From an uncultured Bacteroidia bacterium (GTDB taxonomy: Bacteria; Bacteroidota; Bacteroidia; Bacteroidales; UBA932): DNA of 64,000 nt. The DNA lies in NCBI GenBank assembly GCA_902762655.1, contig CACWOZ010000011.1, positions 1-64,000 of the forward strand. The letters are read 5' to 3'. Each line of letters begins with the position of its first letter. Within the stretch, counting starts at the first letter, position 1. Below, in pieces: positions 26,384-35,116 of this stretch. Both the position numbers and the translations under genes were made by a program. The notes beneath the pieces were generated by a model. It was not told the origin of the DNA. It made no database searches and saw only the letters and a program-made list of their open reading frames with translations.

Positions 26384-28027
26384 GAGGGTTTTTGCGTTTG
26401 CAATGGCCTCAGGAGTGATTCGCTCGCCGCTCAGCAGGCGGGCGATTTCATTTATGCGTTCTTCGTCGGAAAGGCGACGCATGGTGGTGGATACGGCATC
26501 ACTGCCGGAGGCACTCTTCTCCACCACGAAGTGAGCCTTGCCCTTTGCCGCAACCTGCGGGAGATGGGTGATTGCCAGTACCTGCATGCTCTCCCCCATC
26601 TTGCAAATCATCTGCCCCATCTTATCTGCCGCACTACCTGATACGCCGGTATCGATTTCGTCAAAGATCATGGTGGGCATACCGGTATAGCGTGCCATCA
26701 AGGCCTTGAGACTGAGCATGATGCGGGATATCTCACCTCCGGAGGCACATTTGGCCACATCTGCAGGGGCAGAGCCGGTCGCAGAGAATTTGAACATGAC
26801 TGCATCTGAGCCCGTGGCCGAAGGCTCGGTAGCCGAAAGATCCACTTCAAATACCGCTCTGTCGAGTTCCAGGAACCGCAGCGATTCCTGAATACCAGCC
26901 GCAAGTCCGGTGGCTGCCTTCTGGCGGGCGGAATGTATCTTGCTGCAAAGCGCCAGGTGCGCCTTGCGGGCTTCGGAGAGCTTCTTCTCGACGGCCGCAG
27001 CCTTTTCTTCCAGGGCGGTGGAATCGAAAAGGGCCTCGCTGTAGCGCTCGCGGGCCGCGATGAGTTCCGCAACCGATGCGCAGCCATGCTTCTGCATCAG
27101 GCTGTATAGCAGCCCCATCCTGTCTTCCACCTGTTCCAGACGCTCCTGCGAGAGATTCACGTGGGAATCCATCTCAGTAACCGTCTCCACGATGTCGGAG
27201 AGTTCTATGCGCGAAGAATGCAGACGCTCGGCGAGCCCGGCCGTTCCGGGAACGAGTTGAGCGAGCTTTCCAAGCAGGCGCTCCGCCTCTTTAAGGGCGG
27301 ATTCCACGCTCATCCCCTCCTCCGGTTCCAACAAGGAGCTCACCGCTGCGAAACTCTCCTTTATACTTTCCGCATTGGCGAGTTGCTTCTGCTCCGCGTC
27401 GAGTTCCTCAAGCTCGCCGTCCCGAAGATGGGCGTCGTCGAGCTGTTTGAAGCGGGCGGCATTATACTCCCTGTCTGCCTGAAGGCGGGAGAGACGTTCG
27501 CGTATCTGCCCCAGTTCCTTCGTTTCACCCAGAATGACATTCCAAAGCCGGCGGCACTCTTCCACATCCGCGGCACAGCCGGCGTAATGATCCAGGACAT
27601 TCATTTGGAAATGCTTGTCCGCAAGTTGCAGGCTCTGATGCTGGGAATGAATATCTACTAACGAAGATGCTATCTCCTGCAGCACCTGTACGCTCACCGG
27701 GGAGTCGTTGATGAAGGAACGGCTGCGTCCACTGGCATTCAGCACACGTCTTATCAGCAGATTACCGCCTTCCCATTCCACTTCTGCCTCTTCCAGCACT
27801 GAACGTATGGCGTCAGGCGCGGAGAAATCTCCTTCCACGATGCAGTTCTGCGCCCCGGAAGAAATCAGCGAGGCGTCCCCCTTCGCCCCCATCAGGAGCG
27901 AAAGGGCGCCCAGCAGGATACTCTTTCCTGCGCCAGTTTGTCCCGTAATAATGCCGAGACCCTCCGGAAGAGTAATGTCCAGAGAGTCTATCAGCACGTA
28001 GTTCTCTATGTGAAGAGAGCTGAGCAC
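26375..28027 (-). CDS. recN: DNA repair protein RecN
   Basis: SMC-like ATPase acting in double-strand-break repair; 550 residues. It shows the N-terminal Walker A GQTGAGKSIL, a Gln-rich QSLQLADKHFQ region, and a central coiled coil (about 150-370). The C-terminal half has the ABC signature CASGGEISRIMLSLKAL and Walker B TMIFDEIDTGVSG. The length is typical. It is the last gene of trxB-bamD-rpoZ-recN, 4 nt after rpoZ. It converges on and overlaps the LysM gene by 9 nt. Confidence 0.96.
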   Translation of the reverse strand: MLSSLHIENYVLIDSLDITLPEGLGIITGQTGAGKSILLGALSLLMGAKGDASLISSGAQNCIVEGDFSAPDAIRSVLEEAEVEWEGGNLLIRRVLNASGRSRSFINDSPVSVQVLQEIASSLVDIHSQHQSLQLADKHFQMNVLDHYAGCAADVEECRRLWNVILGETKELGQIRERLSRLQADREYNAARFKQLDDAHLRDGELEELDAEQKQLANAESIKESFAAVSSLLEPEEGMSVESALKEAERLLGKLAQLVPGTAGLAERLHSSRIELSDIVETVTEMDSHVNLSQERLEQVEDRMGLLYSLMQKHGCASVAELIAARERYSEALFDSTALEEKAAAVEKKLSEARKAHLALCSKIHSARQKAATGLAAGIQESLRFLELDRAVFEVDLSATEPSATGSDAVMFKFSATGSAPADVAKCASGGEISRIMLSLKALMARYTGMPTMIFDEIDTGVSGSAADKMGQMICKMGESMQVLAITHLPQVAAKGKAHFVVEKSASGSDAVSTTMRRLSDEERINEIARLLSGERITPEAIANAKTLLL

Positions 28028-28031
28028 GGCT

Positions 28032-28349
28032 CTACTCCTCGCTCTTGGCAGTGCGGAAGTAGAGTTCGCCGTTCTCGAACTCGGAGATGGCTACGAGATC
28101 CGGCTTGGGCTGACGCTCGTAGTACTTGGAAATCTCGATCTGCTCCTTGTTTTCGAAGACCTCTTCCTTGGTGGCGTCGCGCTCGCCGCGGAAGTCCTCG
28201 AGTTTCTTGTTAAGTTCCTTCTTCTCTGCAAGAGCAATCTGATTGGCCCTCTTGGAGAGGATTACTACTGTCTCGTAGATATTGCCCGTAGGCTCGGCCA
28301 GGTTCTTGATGTCCCTGGTAATGGTGTTAACCGGTATTTTCTTGTCCAT
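28032..28349 (-). CDS. rpoZ: RNA polymerase omega subunit (Bacteroidetes RpoZ/RpoK type)
   Basis: 105-residue subunit that helps assemble RNA polymerase. The Bacteroidetes form is recognised by ITRDIKNLAEPTGNIYETV followed by ILSKRANQIALAEKKELNKKL, the omega core helices. The last 40 residues are charged and variable. It sits between bamD and recN, the same neighbourhood often seen in the phylum, where coaBC usually also lies; coaBC is absent here. Confidence 0.88.
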   Translation of the reverse strand: MDKKIPVNTITRDIKNLAEPTGNIYETVVILSKRANQIALAEKKELNKKLEDFRGERDATKEEVFENKEQIEISKYYERQPKPDLVAISEFENGELYFRTAKSEE

Positions 28350-28382
28350 ATCTTTTATACCATCCGCACGCTGCGGAAAGTT

Positions 28383-29174
28383 TCAAATTTTTTCTTTCGC
28401 CCTCCTGTAAAGATGTTCTAGATCCTTGCAGCGGGGAGAATCGGGATATTCTCCGACAAAGTTCAGATAGTCGTCCACGAACACCATGTAGCGTTCCTTC
28501 TGCTTCTGCGGGATGCTGAGCTGGGCATATTTGTAGGATGACATCGCGGTGTAGTAGAGAATGTCCTCGCGGTAGATGTTGTCGGCATCATCCTTCAGGA
28601 TATTGCGGAAAGCCACTCTTGCGGAGTTGTAGTACTCCATCTTGTAATAGATGTAGGCATTCTCGTATGCCTTGCGGTCCAGACGCTCGTTAAGGTCGTC
28701 CAGCATGCGTTTGCATACCGCCGAATGCAGCGAACCCGGATGGTTCATCAGGTATTCGTTTATGGCAACCATGGCCGTATAGGTCGGCGTCTGGTCCAGT
28801 TCCCAGCGGTAAGTGCTCTTGTAAAGGCAGTCCAGACGGAGGAACTCCGCGTCGTCCGCAAAAGGACTGCGGGGGAACTTGTCGATAAATGACTTGAAAT
28901 TGGCCTGGGCGGTATAGTAGTCCTTATAACGATAGTTGCTAAGCGCCCAGTAAAACTGAACGGTGTCATCCTGCGGAGTGCCGCTGGTGAGTACTGACAT
29001 ACTCTCGAACATATCCGCTGCCTTGTGGTATTTACCCTTGTTGAAGAACTCGAAGGCAGCCTTGTACTTGGCCTCGACATCGTTGCCGGAAAGCAGTTGT
29101 TCGTACTGGCTCTTGCAGGAGGGCAGCATGCAGAGCAGAGCCGCCGCAGCAAGGAAAAGTCTGGAAAGTTTCAT
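28383..29174 (-). CDS. bamD: Outer-membrane assembly lipoprotein BamD
   Basis: BAM-complex lipoprotein, 263 residues. The lipobox is LCMLPSC (Cys20). The mature part consists of TPR-like helical repeats (for example FFNKGKYHKAADMFESM and YWALSNYRYKDYYTAQANF), as in BamD. ATG 29174 overlaps the trxB stop by 4 nt; the much longer open frame upstream is a shadow of trxB. Its partner BamA is encoded at 18-20.6 kb. Confidence 0.93.
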   Translation of the reverse strand: MKLSRLFLAAAALLCMLPSCKSQYEQLLSGNDVEAKYKAAFEFFNKGKYHKAADMFESMSVLTSGTPQDDTVQFYWALSNYRYKDYYTAQANFKSFIDKFPRSPFADDAEFLRLDCLYKSTYRWELDQTPTYTAMVAINEYLMNHPGSLHSAVCKRMLDDLNERLDRKAYENAYIYYKMEYYNSARVAFRNILKDDADNIYREDILYYTAMSSYKYAQLSIPQKQKERYMVFVDDYLNFVGEYPDSPRCKDLEHLYRRAKEKI

Positions 29175-30091
29175 TTCTTCAAATATTTTTCTGCATCCAA
29201 TGCCGCGCGGCACCCCGATGCCGCAGCGTTGATGGCCTGGCGATAGTGCGGGTCCTGGACGTCCCCGGCCGCGAACACGCCCTCCACATTGGTATGGGAT
29301 GAGCATCCGTCCGTCACTATGTAGCCATTCTCGTCAATCTTCACCCATTCTTTTACAAGGTCGGAATTCGGGTGATGTCCGATCGCGAGGAAGAAGCCGT
29401 CTACTGCTATATCAAAAACCTCGCCATCTTTGCGTTCGATACGCACGCCGGTGACTCCGGATCCGTCGCCAAGTACCTCGCGGGTGTTGCAGTTCCAGAG
29501 AACCTCGATGTTGGATGTGCTGAAAACCCTCTTCTGCATAGCCTCGGAAGCACGGAACACATCCCTCCGGACAATCATGTATACCTTGCGGCAAAGGCCG
29601 GCCAGATAGGTTGCCTCCTCGCATGCGGTATCCCCTCCTCCAACGACAGCCACATCCTTCTTACGATAGAAGAAGCCATCGCAGGTGGCACAGGCGGAAA
29701 CCCCCTGCCCACGATACTTGCGCTCAGAAGGAAGACCCAGATATTTTGCGGTGGCGCCGGTCGCGATTATTACGGCATCGGCTTCGATGACTGGCTGTCC
29801 GTCTACATCAAAACGGAAGGGGCGTACGGAAAGATCGGCCTTGGTGATTATGCCTCGGCGGATCTGCGTGCCGACATTTACGGCCTGCTCCCGCATTGCA
29901 CCGGTAAGCGTAAGGGAATCCACGCCCTTTGCAAAACCCGGATAATTCTCCACGAGAGTGGTGGTTGTGAGCTGTCCTCCGGGTTCGGGGCCTTCATAAA
30001 GGACTGGTTCCAGACCTGCACGCGAGGCATATATTCCGGCGGTATATCCTGCAGGGCCACCGCCTATGATGAGTAGTCTTGTTCTTTCCAT
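29171..30091 (-). CDS. trxB: Thioredoxin-disulfide reductase
   Basis: NADPH-dependent flavoenzyme that keeps thioredoxin reduced; 306 residues. The FAD motif LLIIGGGPAGYTAGIYA, the redox-active CATCDG dithiol, the NADPH motif VVGGGDTACEEATYL, and the C-terminal FAD motif FAAGDVQDPHYRQ are all present. Its promoter box lies 4 nt from the start codon and overlaps the divergent control region of a Fur-family regulator. It leads the trxB-bamD-rpoZ-recN operon. Confidence 0.96.
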   Translation of the reverse strand: MERTRLLIIGGGPAGYTAGIYASRAGLEPVLYEGPEPGGQLTTTTLVENYPGFAKGVDSLTLTGAMREQAVNVGTQIRRGIITKADLSVRPFRFDVDGQPVIEADAVIIATGATAKYLGLPSERKYRGQGVSACATCDGFFYRKKDVAVVGGGDTACEEATYLAGLCRKVYMIVRRDVFRASEAMQKRVFSTSNIEVLWNCNTREVLGDGSGVTGVRIERKDGEVFDIAVDGFFLAIGHHPNSDLVKEWVKIDENGYIVTDGCSSHTNVEGVFAAGDVQDPHYRQAINAAASGCRAALDAEKYLKK

Positions 30092-30095
30092 ATCG

Positions 30096-30103
30096 CAAAG
30101 TTA
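30096..30103 (-). promoter_or_regulatory. -7 promoter box of trxB operon, 4 nt from start codon
   Basis: TAACTTTG on the minus strand ends 4 nt before ATG 30091. A leaderless mRNA is likely. Confidence 0.5.
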
Positions 30104-30117
30104 ATCATTATTTTTCT

Positions 30118-30125
30118 TATATTTG
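30118..30125 (+). promoter_or_regulatory. -7 promoter box of the Fur-family gene, 7 nt from start codon
   Basis: TATATTTG, with ATG 30133 following after 7 nt. The opposing trxB box is only 14 nt away, so both promoters compete for the same DNA. Confidence 0.5.
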
Positions 30126-30132
30126 TCTGCTT

Positions 30133-30585
30133 ATGAGACGAATGAACTCCGCGCCGGATATGGAGAGGTTCCGCTCCATCCTCAAGAACAAAGCCCTGAA
30201 GGCAACCCCGCAGCGGCTGGCGGTCCATGAGGCCATGCTCGAGCTCGGCCATGCCAGTGCCGACATGGTCTGTGAGCACGTCCTTAAGAGCGGCATCACG
30301 ACCATAACCGTGGCATCCGTCTACAACATCCTGGCACAACTTGCCGGCCTCGGCCTTTACCGGAGGATTCCATCCACAGACAACAAAATCTGGTACGATG
30401 TAACCACGAAAGCGCACCTTCACGTCTACGACCGCAAGAGGAGCGAATTCAAGGACCACATCGACGAGCAATTATACTCTATAATCCAGACCTATCTCAA
30501 GGAGAACCCTCCCAAGGGCTACAAAGTGGATGACATCGACATACATCTTGTCTGTCACCGCAGCAGAAACACCAAAAAAGTTTAG
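30133..30585 (+). CDS. Fur-family transcriptional regulator
   Basis: 150-residue winged-helix regulator of the Fur/PerR family. The DNA-binding domain holds KATPQRLAVHEAML and the recognition helix region TVASVYNILAQLAGLGL, then a dimerisation domain with a His-containing segment (KAHLHVYDRKRSEFKDH). The C-terminal CxxC zinc pairs of classical Fur are missing. ATG 30133 or the second ATG 30142 could serve as the start. Divergent from trxB with overlapping promoters, and 3 nt upstream of upp. A peroxide- or redox-responsive role is suggested by trxB but not shown. Confidence 0.88.
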   Translation: MRRMNSAPDMERFRSILKNKALKATPQRLAVHEAMLELGHASADMVCEHVLKSGITTITVASVYNILAQLAGLGLYRRIPSTDNKIWYDVTTKAHLHVYDRKRSEFKDHIDEQLYSIIQTYLKENPPKGYKVDDIDIHLVCHRSRNTKKV

Positions 30586-30588
30586 CAT

Positions 30589-31242
30589 ATGAAACTTGTC
30601 AACCTCGGCGAAACCAATTCGCTGCTCAACTCGTACATCGCACAGGTCCGCGACAAAGTCGTGCAGAAAGACAGCCAGCGCTTCCGCAGCAACCTGCGCC
30701 GCATAGGCCAGGTCTTTGCCTACGAGATCAGCAAGACCCTAGATTACAGCGCAAAAGACGTTCAGACTCCGCTCGGCACGGCCCAAGTGAATACCTTTGA
30801 CACAAAGATTGTACTGGCAACCATCCTGCGCGCAGGGCTACCCCTGCACGAGGGCATGCTTTCGTATTTCGAGGGTGCCGAGAGTGCTTTCCTCGCAGCC
30901 TACCGCAAATACGACGCTGCCGACAAGTTCCACATCAATGCAGAGTACTGTTCGACGCCGAACCTGAACGGCAAGACACTGATAATCACCGATACACTTA
31001 TTGCCACGGGATCTTCCATCATCATGGCCTACGAGCGTCTCGTGGACGATGGAGGAGAGCCGGACCATGCCCATTTCGTATGCCCCATCGTGAGCGCCTA
31101 CGCAATGGATGCCATGAAGAAAGGGTTGCCATCCACGGCAACGATATGGACAGCGGCAATCGACGAGGAACTGACAAGCCACTCGTTCGTAGTGCCCGGA
31201 CTGGGAGATGCGGGCGATCTCGCTTACGGAGAAAAAGTTTAG
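30589..31242 (+). CDS. upp: Uracil phosphoribosyltransferase
   Basis: Salvages uracil to UMP using PRPP; 217 residues. The PRPP loop LIITDTLIATGSSI, the segment ATILRAGLPLHEGM, and the uracil-binding C-terminus VVPGLGDAGDLAYGE identify the family. It follows the Fur-family gene by 3 nt, so it is read in the same operon. Its 3' end overlaps convergent rpoN by 4 nt. Confidence 0.95.
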   Translation: MKLVNLGETNSLLNSYIAQVRDKVVQKDSQRFRSNLRRIGQVFAYEISKTLDYSAKDVQTPLGTAQVNTFDTKIVLATILRAGLPLHEGMLSYFEGAESAFLAAYRKYDAADKFHINAEYCSTPNLNGKTLIITDTLIATGSSIIMAYERLVDDGGEPDHAHFVCPIVSAYAMDAMKKGLPSTATIWTAAIDEELTSHSFVVPGLGDAGDLAYGEKV

Positions 31243-32648
31243 AGTTCCTTGCGCCAGCGTGCCAGAGGAATGCCCAGTTGACCACGATACTTAGCGATGG
31301 TGCGGCGGGCCACCTTGTATCCGCGTTTGCCCATTTCCACTACAAGCTGCTCATCCGTGAGCGGCTTTTTCTTATCCTCGCTGTCCACGCAATCCTGCAG
31401 GGCCTTCTTGAGTTCGCGGGTAGATACGGTCTCCCCTTCCTGATTCTCCATTCCCTCGGAGAAGAAATACTTAAGCGGGAATATGCCGAAATGTGTCTCG
31501 ATATACTTGCTGTTGACGACTCGCGAGATGGTGGAGATGTCGAAGCCTGTCTTCTCGGCTATATCCTTTAGGACCATGGGCTTGAGACGGGCATCATCAC
31601 CGTCGAGGAAGTAGTCGTGCTGGAAGTCGAGTATGGCCTGCATTGTGCGCTGGAGGGTGTTCTGGCGCTGCTTGAGGGCCTCGATGAACCATTTGGCGGA
31701 ATCTATCTTCTGGCGTATGAAAGTGGCCGCTTCCTTCTGGGCACGGTCGCCCGAACCTTTCGCCTCCACGACCATGTCGGAGTATTTCTTGTTGACGCGG
31801 AGTTCCGGGATGTTGAACCGTGGCATGGAAAAGGAGAGCTCTCCGTCATGCTCCTCAAGCACGAAGTCCGGCACTATCTGCTGGGCCTGCTCCACATAAC
31901 TGTCTTCCAGTTGTCCGCCTGGGGCGGGATTAAGCCTGGTGATGCACGAAATGGCTGCCTTGAGACGGGTTTCATCCAGGTTGAGGCGGCTCATCACCTT
32001 GCCGAAATGGCGGTTCGTGAATTCCTGGAACTGTTCGTTCAGGATACGGTAGGCATCCCTAACGTCTTCGTTCTGCTTGCGCGCCTTGAGCTGGAGGAGG
32101 AGGCATTCCCGAAGATCACGGGCACCTATGCCAGCCGGATCGAACTCCTGGATGACCGCAAGCATCTTCTCCACTTCGGACTCCGTCACCTCGAGCCCGG
32201 CGCGGAAGGCCATGTCATCTACCAGGGACTCTATGTCGCGGCGCAGATACCCGTCACCGTCAAGGCTGCCGATGATGAACGTGCCTATCTGGTATTCCCG
32301 GTCGCTGAGGTTGCGGTAGCCGAGCTGGTCCATCAGGCTCTCGGTGAAACTCTCGCGAACAGAGAAGGTGTTATATTCGGGCCGGGGATCCTTGCCCCAG
32401 TTGTTGATGCGGGTCTTGTAGGAAGGGATTTCCCCATCGTCCTTGATCTCGTCGATGGAGATGTCCTTTGGTTCGTCGTCCTGCTGCTTGTCCGGGTCGG
32501 GGCCGTCGTCCAGCACAGGGTTCTCCTCGAGCTCGGAACGTATCTTCTGCTCCAGTTCCTGCACCGGCAGCTCAATGAGCTTGATGGTCTGGATCTGGAG
32601 TGGCGAAAGACGCTGGGTCTGTTTAAGTTCGAGGCTCTGTTTCTGCAT
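31239..32648 (-). CDS. rpoN: RNA polymerase sigma-54 factor
   Basis: Alternative sigma factor needing enhancer-binding ATPases; 469 residues from ATG 32648. Region I is Gln/Leu-rich (QSLELKQTQRLSPLQIQTIKL), region II is acidic (about 55-85), and the core-binding region follows. The helix-turn-helix and the RpoN box ARRTIAKYR lie at the extreme C-terminus, as they should. ATG 32648 lies 1 nt after the SPOR gene stop, so the two are coupled. No enhancer-binding protein is encoded in this window. Confidence 0.96.
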   Translation of the reverse strand: MQKQSLELKQTQRLSPLQIQTIKLIELPVQELEQKIRSELEENPVLDDGPDPDKQQDDEPKDISIDEIKDDGEIPSYKTRINNWGKDPRPEYNTFSVRESFTESLMDQLGYRNLSDREYQIGTFIIGSLDGDGYLRRDIESLVDDMAFRAGLEVTESEVEKMLAVIQEFDPAGIGARDLRECLLLQLKARKQNEDVRDAYRILNEQFQEFTNRHFGKVMSRLNLDETRLKAAISCITRLNPAPGGQLEDSYVEQAQQIVPDFVLEEHDGELSFSMPRFNIPELRVNKKYSDMVVEAKGSGDRAQKEAATFIRQKIDSAKWFIEALKQRQNTLQRTMQAILDFQHDYFLDGDDARLKPMVLKDIAEKTGFDISTISRVVNSKYIETHFGIFPLKYFFSEGMENQEGETVSTRELKKALQDCVDSEDKKKPLTDEQLVVEMGKRGYKVARRTIAKYRGQLGIPLARWRKEL

Positions 32649-32649
32649 T

Positions 32650-33198
32650 TTAATCAACCTTCTTCAGCACCTTCAAGGTGTCGACACGGTAAGCACTGCG
32701 GTTTTCGACTGCGGGATATTTGAATCGTTCCTGCACGATGAATGCAGATGGAAACTGCTGCTTGATGGCTCCCAGGGCTGCCAATGCCTCGGATTTGTTG
32801 CGGTAGTCCCCTACCGTCACACGGAAATAGGGACTCGAAAAACTCCTGTACGCAGAAACTCCGGGATTGAGTACCTTGAATCTGTAAAGAGCAGCCTCGG
32901 ATGCGCTGCGCGCAGACTGGGAATTGTCGAAGAAGATACGGATGCGGTATCCGTTGAACTGCTTGCCGCGGTTGGCACGGATACGGGTTTCAACAGCGTT
33001 GCGTATCACTCCGGACTGCCTGACAGTAACTCTGTCCGGGAGAGCGTTGAAGATGGTGCTGCCCTCAAGGGTTGAGTCCACGGCCGCAAGCGGTGTGAAC
33101 ACCAGAGAGTCCACAAGTACATAGCCCGGAGGCACAACCTGCTGGGCACGTGCCGCAAAGGGCAGCAGAATGAGTATGGCGATTACCAGTCTTTTCAT
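32650..33198 (-). CDS. SPOR-domain-like exported protein
   Basis: 182 residues with a signal peptide (AILILLPFAARAQQ). The C-terminal part (about 95-175) has a SPOR-like beta-alpha-beta pattern: YRIRIFFDNSQSARSASEAAL, then SPYFRVTVGDYRNKSEALAAL. SPOR domains bind denuded peptidoglycan at division sites. It overlaps the upstream lipoprotein by 4 nt and precedes rpoN by 1 nt. Confidence 0.82.
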   Translation of the reverse strand: MKRLVIAILILLPFAARAQQVVPPGYVLVDSLVFTPLAAVDSTLEGSTIFNALPDRVTVRQSGVIRNAVETRIRANRGKQFNGYRIRIFFDNSQSARSASEAALYRFKVLNPGVSAYRSFSSPYFRVTVGDYRNKSEALAALGAIKQQFPSAFIVQERFKYPAVENRSAYRVDTLKVLKKVD

Positions 33199-33662
33199 TT
33201 CTTCATGAATTTTGCGAGTGGCACATCCTTGTAATCAATATCCTTGCCAATCTTTCCGGCGACGTTCGCCCTGGCGTGCAGGTCCAGGAAGAAATCCTCG
33301 GGATCGAAACTCTTGTATGTTGCCAGGAGTTGCATCAGGGAAATGCCGTCGGCAAGCTGGGCCTGGAGCGGAATACGGTATACCCGGTCGCATTTGCCAT
33401 CTACCGACACGGGCTCTCCGGTCACGATGCCCATTACCTCCTCGCCGCGCCTGACCGTGGCCTCGATGTCCCTCACCTGAAATGACGGGGCTGGGTTTTT
33501 GATGCCCAGGGCCACCACCACATTGGCGCTCCGCAGGCTTGTCGGCACCACCGACTCAAGTTCGAAAGAAGATACGGAAATCTTCTTGTATTTACTCACG
33601 CAACCGCTCAGCAGCAAACACGTCGCCAGCAGCAGGAAGGATATTCTGAATGCCTTTTTCAT
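33195..33662 (-). CDS. LEA14-like lipoprotein
   Basis: 155 residues. The lipoprotein signal ends at LLLSGC (Cys20). The mature sequence resembles the LEA type-2/WHy beta sandwich: VVVALGIKNPAPSFQVRDIEATVRRG followed by FRIPLQA-like strands, a pattern common in Bacteroidetes envelope lipoproteins. ATG 33662 fits the signal peptide; the open frame upstream to 34478 is antisense to miaB and is not used. First gene of a lipoprotein-SPOR-rpoN operon. Confidence 0.82.
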   Translation of the reverse strand: MKKAFRISFLLLATCLLLSGCVSKYKKISVSSFELESVVPTSLRSANVVVALGIKNPAPSFQVRDIEATVRRGEEVMGIVTGEPVSVDGKCDRVYRIPLQAQLADGISLMQLLATYKSFDPEDFFLDLHARANVAGKIGKDIDYKDVPLAKFMKK

Positions 33663-33676
33663 ATACTTTATTCTTA

Positions 33677-33684
33677 CAAAGATA
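33677..33684 (-). promoter_or_regulatory. -7 promoter box of the lipoprotein-SPOR-rpoN operon
   Basis: TATCTTTG on the minus strand, 14 nt before ATG 33662. The miaB box points the other way 14 nt away. Confidence 0.5.
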
Positions 33685-33698
33685 ACATATTTTTTGCA

Positions 33699-33706
33699 TA
33701 TCTTTG
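33699..33706 (+). promoter_or_regulatory. -7 promoter box of miaB, 4 nt from GTG start
   Basis: TATCTTTG followed by GCGTC and GTG 33711. The 4-nt spacing implies a leaderless message with a GTG start. Confidence 0.5.
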
Positions 33707-33710
33707 CGTC

Positions 33711-35015
33711 GTGAAAAAGCTTTACATCGAAACATATGGTTGCCAGATGAATGTGAACGACACAGAGGTGGTGTTCTCGATTCTGGCAAAACACGGATAC
33801 GAACGCACTGAAGAGATTTCGGAGGCCGACGTGATAATGGCCAATACCTGCTCGATACGCGACAACGCCGAGCAGCGCATCTGGGGCCGCATCGATTACT
33901 TCAACACTTTTCGCAAGGCAAAGCCGGAACTGGTAGTAGGCATTCTCGGATGTATGGCGGAGCGCCTGAAAGACGCCCTGCTGGATACCGGCAAAGTGAA
34001 CATCGTTGCCGGGCCCGACGCCTACAGGAGCCTGCCGAAACTGCTTGAAGCGGTGCAGGAAGGGCATCCACAGATCAATGTCGAACTCTCCCGCGAGGAG
34101 ACCTACGGTGACATCTCGCCGGTGCGGATCGACCGCAACGGAGTATCCGCTTTCATATCCATCATGCGCGGATGCAACAATGTATGTTCCTACTGTGTAG
34201 TGCCTTACACTCGCGGGGCCGAGCGCAGCCGCGACTATCACACTATAATTCGCGAGGCATGCGAATGCGTGGAGAAAGGATACAAGGAGGTTACCCTGCT
34301 CGGGCAGAACGTGGATTCCTACAAATACGAAGATGTGAACTTCGCCGGGCTGCTCGCAATGGTCGCGCAGATATCCCCCGAACTCCGCGTGCGCTTCAGC
34401 ACCTCGCACCCCAAGGACATCTCGGACGAAGTCATAGACACGATGGCCGCCTGGCCCAACATCTGCCATCATATCCACCTGCCCGTGCAGAGCGGCAACG
34501 ACCGAATACTTGAGAAGATGCGCCGCCGCTATACCCGAGAGTGGTATCTGGAGAGGGTCGCCCGCATCCGTCAGGCGATGCCCGACTGTGGCATAACCAC
34601 CGACGCCATCGTGGGATTCTGTTCCGAAACCGAGGAGGAATTCCGCGACACGCTGAGCATCTTCGAAGAGGTGGGATACGACGCCGCATTCATGTTCAAC
34701 TACTCCGAGCGTCCGGGCACTCTGGCATCGCGCAACTACCCGGACGACATCCCCCTGGAAGTGAAAACGCGCCGCCTCAACGAACTCATTGCCCTGCAGA
34801 ACTCTCTTTCGCTCGAGAGCAACCGCCGGGATGTAGGCAAAACCTTCGAGGTGCTTGTGGAAGGTCCTTCAAAAAAAGATCCGTCCGAACTATGCGGCCG
34901 GACGGGATCGAATAAGATGTGTGTCTGGAAAGATTCCCGGCACAAGGCCGGTGACTATACAAAAGTGCACGTTCTCGACTGCACTTCCGCCACCTTGCTC
35001 TGCGAACTGGCATAA
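33711..35015 (+). CDS. miaB: tRNA-2-methylthio-N6-dimethylallyladenosine synthase
   Basis: Radical-SAM methylthiotransferase modifying A37 of tRNAs reading UNN codons; 434 residues. The N-terminal UPF0004 domain has its three cluster cysteines (YGCQMN, ANTCSIR, GCMAER). The radical-SAM motif is CNNVCSYCVVPYTRG. A TRAM domain closes the protein. The start is GTG 33711, giving MKKLYIETYGCQMN. A palindromic element begins 2 nt after its stop. Confidence 0.96.
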   Translation: MKKLYIETYGCQMNVNDTEVVFSILAKHGYERTEEISEADVIMANTCSIRDNAEQRIWGRIDYFNTFRKAKPELVVGILGCMAERLKDALLDTGKVNIVAGPDAYRSLPKLLEAVQEGHPQINVELSREETYGDISPVRIDRNGVSAFISIMRGCNNVCSYCVVPYTRGAERSRDYHTIIREACECVEKGYKEVTLLGQNVDSYKYEDVNFAGLLAMVAQISPELRVRFSTSHPKDISDEVIDTMAAWPNICHHIHLPVQSGNDRILEKMRRRYTREWYLERVARIRQAMPDCGITTDAIVGFCSETEEEFRDTLSIFEEVGYDAAFMFNYSERPGTLASRNYPDDIPLEVKTRRLNELIALQNSLSLESNRRDVGKTFEVLVEGPSKKDPSELCGRTGSNKMCVWKDSRHKAGDYTKVHVLDCTSATLLCELA

Positions 35016-35016
35016 C

Positions 35017-35116
35017 AGTTCAAAGGCAGTAGCCTCTGAGACGACCCCCTCCCTGAAGGGCGCCCTCCCCCTAGCCGGGGGTGGCAGGTCTGCTCAGAGG
35101 CTACTGCCTTTGAACT
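35017..35116. repeat. 100-bp palindromic element between convergent genes
   Basis: Perfect 24-bp inverted arms (35017-35040 and 35093-35116) around a C/G-rich 52-nt centre. It fills the whole gap between miaB and the convergent esterase, and its right arm includes two bases of the esterase stop codon. It may act as a bidirectional terminator. Confidence 0.9.

Noticed and set aside
33663-34478. N-terminal extension of the LEA-like lipoprotein to 427 residues
   Set aside because: The extra part is antisense to miaB. ATG 33662 gives a clean lipoprotein signal peptide and fits the promoter box at 33677-33684.
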